This document shows, piece after piece, positions 61,583 to 64,000 of a stretch of 64,000 nucleotides of DNA (positions within the stretch are counted from its first letter, which is position 1; every line of letters begins with the position of its first letter). The DNA is from Winogradskya consettensis (GTDB lineage: Bacteria; Actinomycetota; Actinomycetes; Mycobacteriales; Micromonosporaceae). The stretch is from positions 123,607-187,606 of the forward strand of contig NZ_BOQP01000050.1 in NCBI RefSeq assembly GCF_018332715.1, written 5' to 3'. The notes beneath the pieces were generated by a model, which made no database searches, had not been told where the DNA came from, and saw nothing but the letters and a program-made list of their open reading frames with translations. The position numbers and the translations under genes were made by a program.

Positions 61583-61983
61583 CCGGCGCAAGCGCTGGAA
61601 GTGCTGCTGGCGGAGGCCGGCCCGGGAGTGGACACGCCACTGCTGAAGGTCGAGGTCCGGCAGCTGGGCGGCGCCCTGGCCGTCACTGCCCCGGATGCCG
61701 GAGCGGTCAGCGGTACGGCCGCCCGGTTCGCGCTCTTCACCGGAGCCGCGGGCGCCCCGGGAATGGCCGAAACTCTTCGCGCGCCACTGCACGCTCCGAA
61801 CGAGACCTTCCAGCAATGGACCACGGGGCAACGTCAGGTCAACTTCCTCAGCCGGTACGACAGCGACGTCGCCACCGTACGCTCGGCCTACTCGTCCGAG
61901 TCCTGGAACGGCTACGTCACATCAAGCGCCGATACGATCCGCGCAATCTTTTCCGTGTCAACTACAACATCCCACCCGCCTAA
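61583..61983 (+). pseudogene. FAD-linked oxidase (BBE domain) C-terminal remnant, frameshifted
   Basis: The frame from 61583 encodes ALEVLLAEAGPGVDTPLLKV and VRQLGGALAV, typical of the substrate domain of berberine-bridge-type FAD oxidases, then VNFLSRYD and VRSAYSSESWN. Near 61908 the homology moves to another frame, LRHIKRRYDPRNLFRVNYNI followed by PPA and a stop, the canonical BBE C-terminus. One indel plus loss of the N-terminal FAD domain makes this a dead gene. Confidence 0.75.
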
Positions 61984-62277
61984 TCGGCACAAGAACACGA
62001 TCCGCGCGGCCCGGGTCGCCGATCGGCCCGTCTGGCATGATGCGGGCGCGCCAGGCCCGTCGGTCACGGACTTGATAATCGTGCTGGAAGCATTCTTCGA
62101 CGTTCCCGTGGCCGCGGGCGTCGGTGGTCAGGTGGTGTTTGAAGCCCGGCCGGCCGCGGTCTCCCGGACTCCGGCCGGTTTGGGGCTGCCCTTGAGCACC
62201 GGCACATCCGCGATATAGCGGGGATCGGCAGCGCTCTCTCAACACCTCGCGGCGGAGTTCAGCGGCGACGTGCTTCT

Positions 62278-62865
62278 TCACTCAATCGATCCACCATTGA
62301 TGATGACGTCGAATGCCGCGTCGAGGATCTTCCGAGAATCGGCCGAGCGTAAGGCGAAGTCGATCGCGCCAAGTACCAGATGCGCGATGACCGCAGGTCG
62401 TGGATCCTCCAGTGGGACGCCGGTCTGTTCACGAATCGCCTCGGCGAGGACCTTCTCATGGCCCATCCACATCCTGTGCCAGTACTCCGCCAGATCGCGG
62501 TTACCGGCGACAAGGGCCATGAAGCTCCTGGTGTTCGGGTCGGTGGCGGCTGCAGCGTGCTCGATCCGGGTGTGGGCGTAGACACGCAGAGCATCGAGAA
62601 TGCCAACACCGGGACCACGGCCGGCCACCGTTCGGACGAGCTGGGCCGAAATCTCACTCTCGCGATCGACAACCAGCGCTTCTTTCGTCGCGAAATGGTT
62701 GAGCAGCGTCGTAGGTGAGACGTCGGCGGCGGATGCGACGTCGCGCACGGTCACGTTCTCGTATCCCTTCTCCAGGAACATCTTGAGCGCGGTGTCTGAG
62801 ATGTGGGCACGAGTAGCCGCTTTCTTGCGCTCCCGGCGTCCCGCCAGAGCCAGTTCAGCATCCAC
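62278..62865 (-). CDS. TetR-family transcriptional regulator
   Basis: The 195-residue protein (GTG 62865 chosen; the frame is open to 62931, inside the operator) has a TetR helix-turn-helix (ISDTALKMFLEKGYENVTVR, then DVASAADVSPTTLLNHFATK) and a helical ligand domain. It is divergent from a FAD-monooxygenase gene. Two palindromes in the shared promoter region (62901-62930) are its likely sites. Since the monooxygenase is now broken, the regulator may have lost its main target or control other genes. Confidence 0.87.
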   Translation of the reverse strand: MDAELALAGRRERKKAATRAHISDTALKMFLEKGYENVTVRDVASAADVSPTTLLNHFATKEALVVDRESEISAQLVRTVAGRGPGVGILDALRVYAHTRIEHAAAATDPNTRSFMALVAGNRDLAEYWHRMWMGHEKVLAEAIREQTGVPLEDPRPAVIAHLVLGAIDFALRSADSRKILDAAFDVIINGGSIE

Positions 62866-62900
62866 GGGCTGAGCGTACCGGCGGAGGATCCGAATTTCTA

Positions 62901-62930
62901 TGGTACGGTACCAAACATGGTATCGTACCA
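62901..62930. promoter_or_regulatory. Paired TetR operators in the divergent promoter
   Basis: TGGTACGGTACCA (62901-62913) and TGGTATCGTACCA (62918-62930) are near-identical palindromic sites starting 17 bp apart, together forming a larger symmetrical block. They lie between the TetR and monooxygenase genes. Confidence 0.75.
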
Positions 62931-62957
62931 ATACGGTACTCCTGCAGAAGGAGTTCG

Positions 62958-63338
62958 ATGGATACGGATGTCGTCATCGCAGGCGCTGGGCCTGCTGGAT
63001 TGAGGCTCGCGACCGAGCTGGCCATCGCGGGCGTGAGGGCCAACGTGGTCGAGACTCTCGAAACACGCTCAGGGCAAAGCAAGGCGACGAACCTGCAGCC
63101 TCGTACCGCCGAGATCTTCGCGCTGCGGGCCCTGTTCGCGGGTGTCGATGACCAGTCGATCGGGCGGGTTGAGGGTGGGGGTCGCCGGAACTGGCAGCTG
63201 GCCAGATTCGAGCAGGATGACGACAGTGTCACGGTCTACGGTCCCGAACAACTGCGAGCGCGGTTCCTGATTGGATGCGACGGCGGACGCAGCACGGTAC
63301 GCAAGCTGCTCGGCGTCGAATTCGATACGTGTGCTTGA
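62958..63338 (+). pseudogene. FAD-dependent aromatic monooxygenase, internally deleted and truncated
   Basis: It starts with a normal PheA/TfdB-type N-terminus (MDTDVVIAGAGPAGLRLATE, FAD GxGxxG, then QSKATNLQPRTAEIFALR), preceded by AGAAGGAG. About 50-60 residues later than expected in the sequence order comes QLRARFLIGCDGGRSTVRKL, the second FAD motif. The intervening substrate-binding stretch is shortened, and the frame stops soon after at 63338. A functional enzyme would be about 400-550 residues, so I call it a pseudogene. It is divergent from the TetR gene. Confidence 0.7.
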
Positions 63339-63516
63339 CCGCGCCCGGCGAAGACATGACCGGAGCGCTATGGAAGTGGTTCGAGACCGGCGCATGAGGC
63401 GTGCAGGCCATCAGCGGTCCGCCGGGGCGTCGGCCTGGCACGGCAGGAGGTCTCACCGGCAGAACGAGACCCATCAACAACCGATTTCACACCGCCACAA
63501 CGAAAGGAGCATCGTG

Positions 63517-64000
63517 ATGCGAGTTGCAGAAAATCTTGAGATGTTGGATGTGCGCCTGCAGGTGATGGGGGTTCAGCGGGTGGTCCACCCGACCCTCATG
63601 TGGGACGAGGAGAACGTCGTCCTTATCGATACCGGAGTACCAGGCAGCCTGGAATCGATCAGGCACCAGGCCGAGGCCGCCGATGCACCGTTCGAAAGCC
63701 TGAATAACATCGTGCTCACGCAACAGGACATCGATCACATCTCGGGTGCGGCAGAGCTTCTTGCCGGGTATCCCGGCGTTGCTGTACACGCCCATGAGAA
63801 GGATGCGCACCACATCCGGGGTGAGAAAAAGCTGAGCCGGCTGACCGACGCGTTCATGGATCGCATTTCCGACCGCCCCGAAGAGGAACAGGCCGCGATC
63901 CTGCGGATGTTCGACAACGCCGTCACACCGGTCGACCGAGTCCTGCACGATGGTGACCAACTTGCGTTCTGTGGCGGAGGGGGCTTGCCCCCGGAATTTG
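63517..64000 (+). CDS. Metallo-beta-lactamase-fold hydrolase, partial at window edge
   Basis: The frame from ATG 63517 (AAAGGAG 7 bases upstream; GTG 63514 also possible) runs open to the window end, 161 codons. It has the MBL N-terminus NVVLIDTGVPGSLESI and the metal-site motif as NIVLTQQDIDHISGAAELL, followed by VAVHAHEKDAHHI. In the canonical THxHxDH motif the first His is replaced by Gln here, while the DxDH part is kept. The C-terminal metal ligands lie outside the window. Function within this broad hydrolase family is unknown. Confidence 0.8.
   Translation, partial: MRVAENLEMLDVRLQVMGVQRVVHPTLMWDEENVVLIDTGVPGSLESIRHQAEAADAPFESLNNIVLTQQDIDHISGAAELLAGYPGVAVHAHEKDAHHIRGEKKLSRLTDAFMDRISDRPEEEQAAILRMFDNAVTPVDRVLHDGDQLAFCGGGGLPPEF

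Overview
The window is high-GC DNA whose gene content points to a filamentous actinomycete: an AfsR/SARP regulator, STAND (NB-ARC) regulators, a large LuxR-type ATPase regulator, ECF sigma factors, and secreted proteins with CBM2, fibronectin III and I36 domains. A Micromonosporaceae source (Actinoplanes-like) would fit, but that is inference; there is no rRNA or other taxonomic marker.

Layout. 1-6.5 kb: a partial membrane protein, a dipeptidase remnant, an ECF sigma factor convergent with a C-terminally truncated SARP regulator, and an IS630-type element split by an IS3-family element. 6.5-12.4 kb: an I36-type secreted protein, a fatty acyl-AMP ligase, a GNAT enzyme, a lipoprotein, and a SigE-like sigma factor with its membrane partner. 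12.5-19.6 kb: a PadR-ABC-FtsX export unit, then a minus-strand carotenoid-oxygenase/MFS/TetR operon behind a palindromic operator, with a decayed duplicate of that module at 19.8-20.0 kb. 20.1-27.1 kb: two paralogous HTH-NB-ARC-TPR regulators flanking a receptor-type Ser/Thr kinase. 27.2-36.8 kb: peptide deformylase, a secreted alpha/beta hydrolase with Calx-beta domains, a two-component system, an MMPL transporter and an SDR/AraC divergent pair. 37.7-42.8 kb: a broken GH2 glycosidase, a LAL regulator and another SDR.

The centrepiece is a 13-gene plus-strand operon at 43.2-58.1 kb, with most genes overlapping by 4 or 8 bases. It encodes a KamA-family radical SAM aminomutase, two PaaK-like adenylate-forming enzymes, a third truncated AMP ligase, a stand-alone carrier protein, an alpha/alpha-toroid (prenyltransferase-repeat) protein, a small Pro-2 protein, two amidase-signature enzymes, two ATP-grasp ligases, an MFS exporter and a class II DAHP-synthase-like enzyme. 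No NRPS or PKS module is present. It reads as a biosynthetic cluster for a small amide-linked metabolite containing a beta-amino acid, built by free-standing ligases and a carrier protein. I could not match it to a known cluster.

58.1-64 kb holds a secreted cyclophilin, a secreted FnIII-CBM2 protein, a run of gene remnants (NB-ARC, YVTN, GMC, AraC and BBE oxidase fragments), a TetR gene divergent from a broken FAD monooxygenase, and a partial metallo-beta-lactamase-fold protein. Short 10-bp-period repeats (CCGGCTGAAT type) occur at five non-coding sites between 10.7 and 28.2 kb and may be a shared regulatory element.
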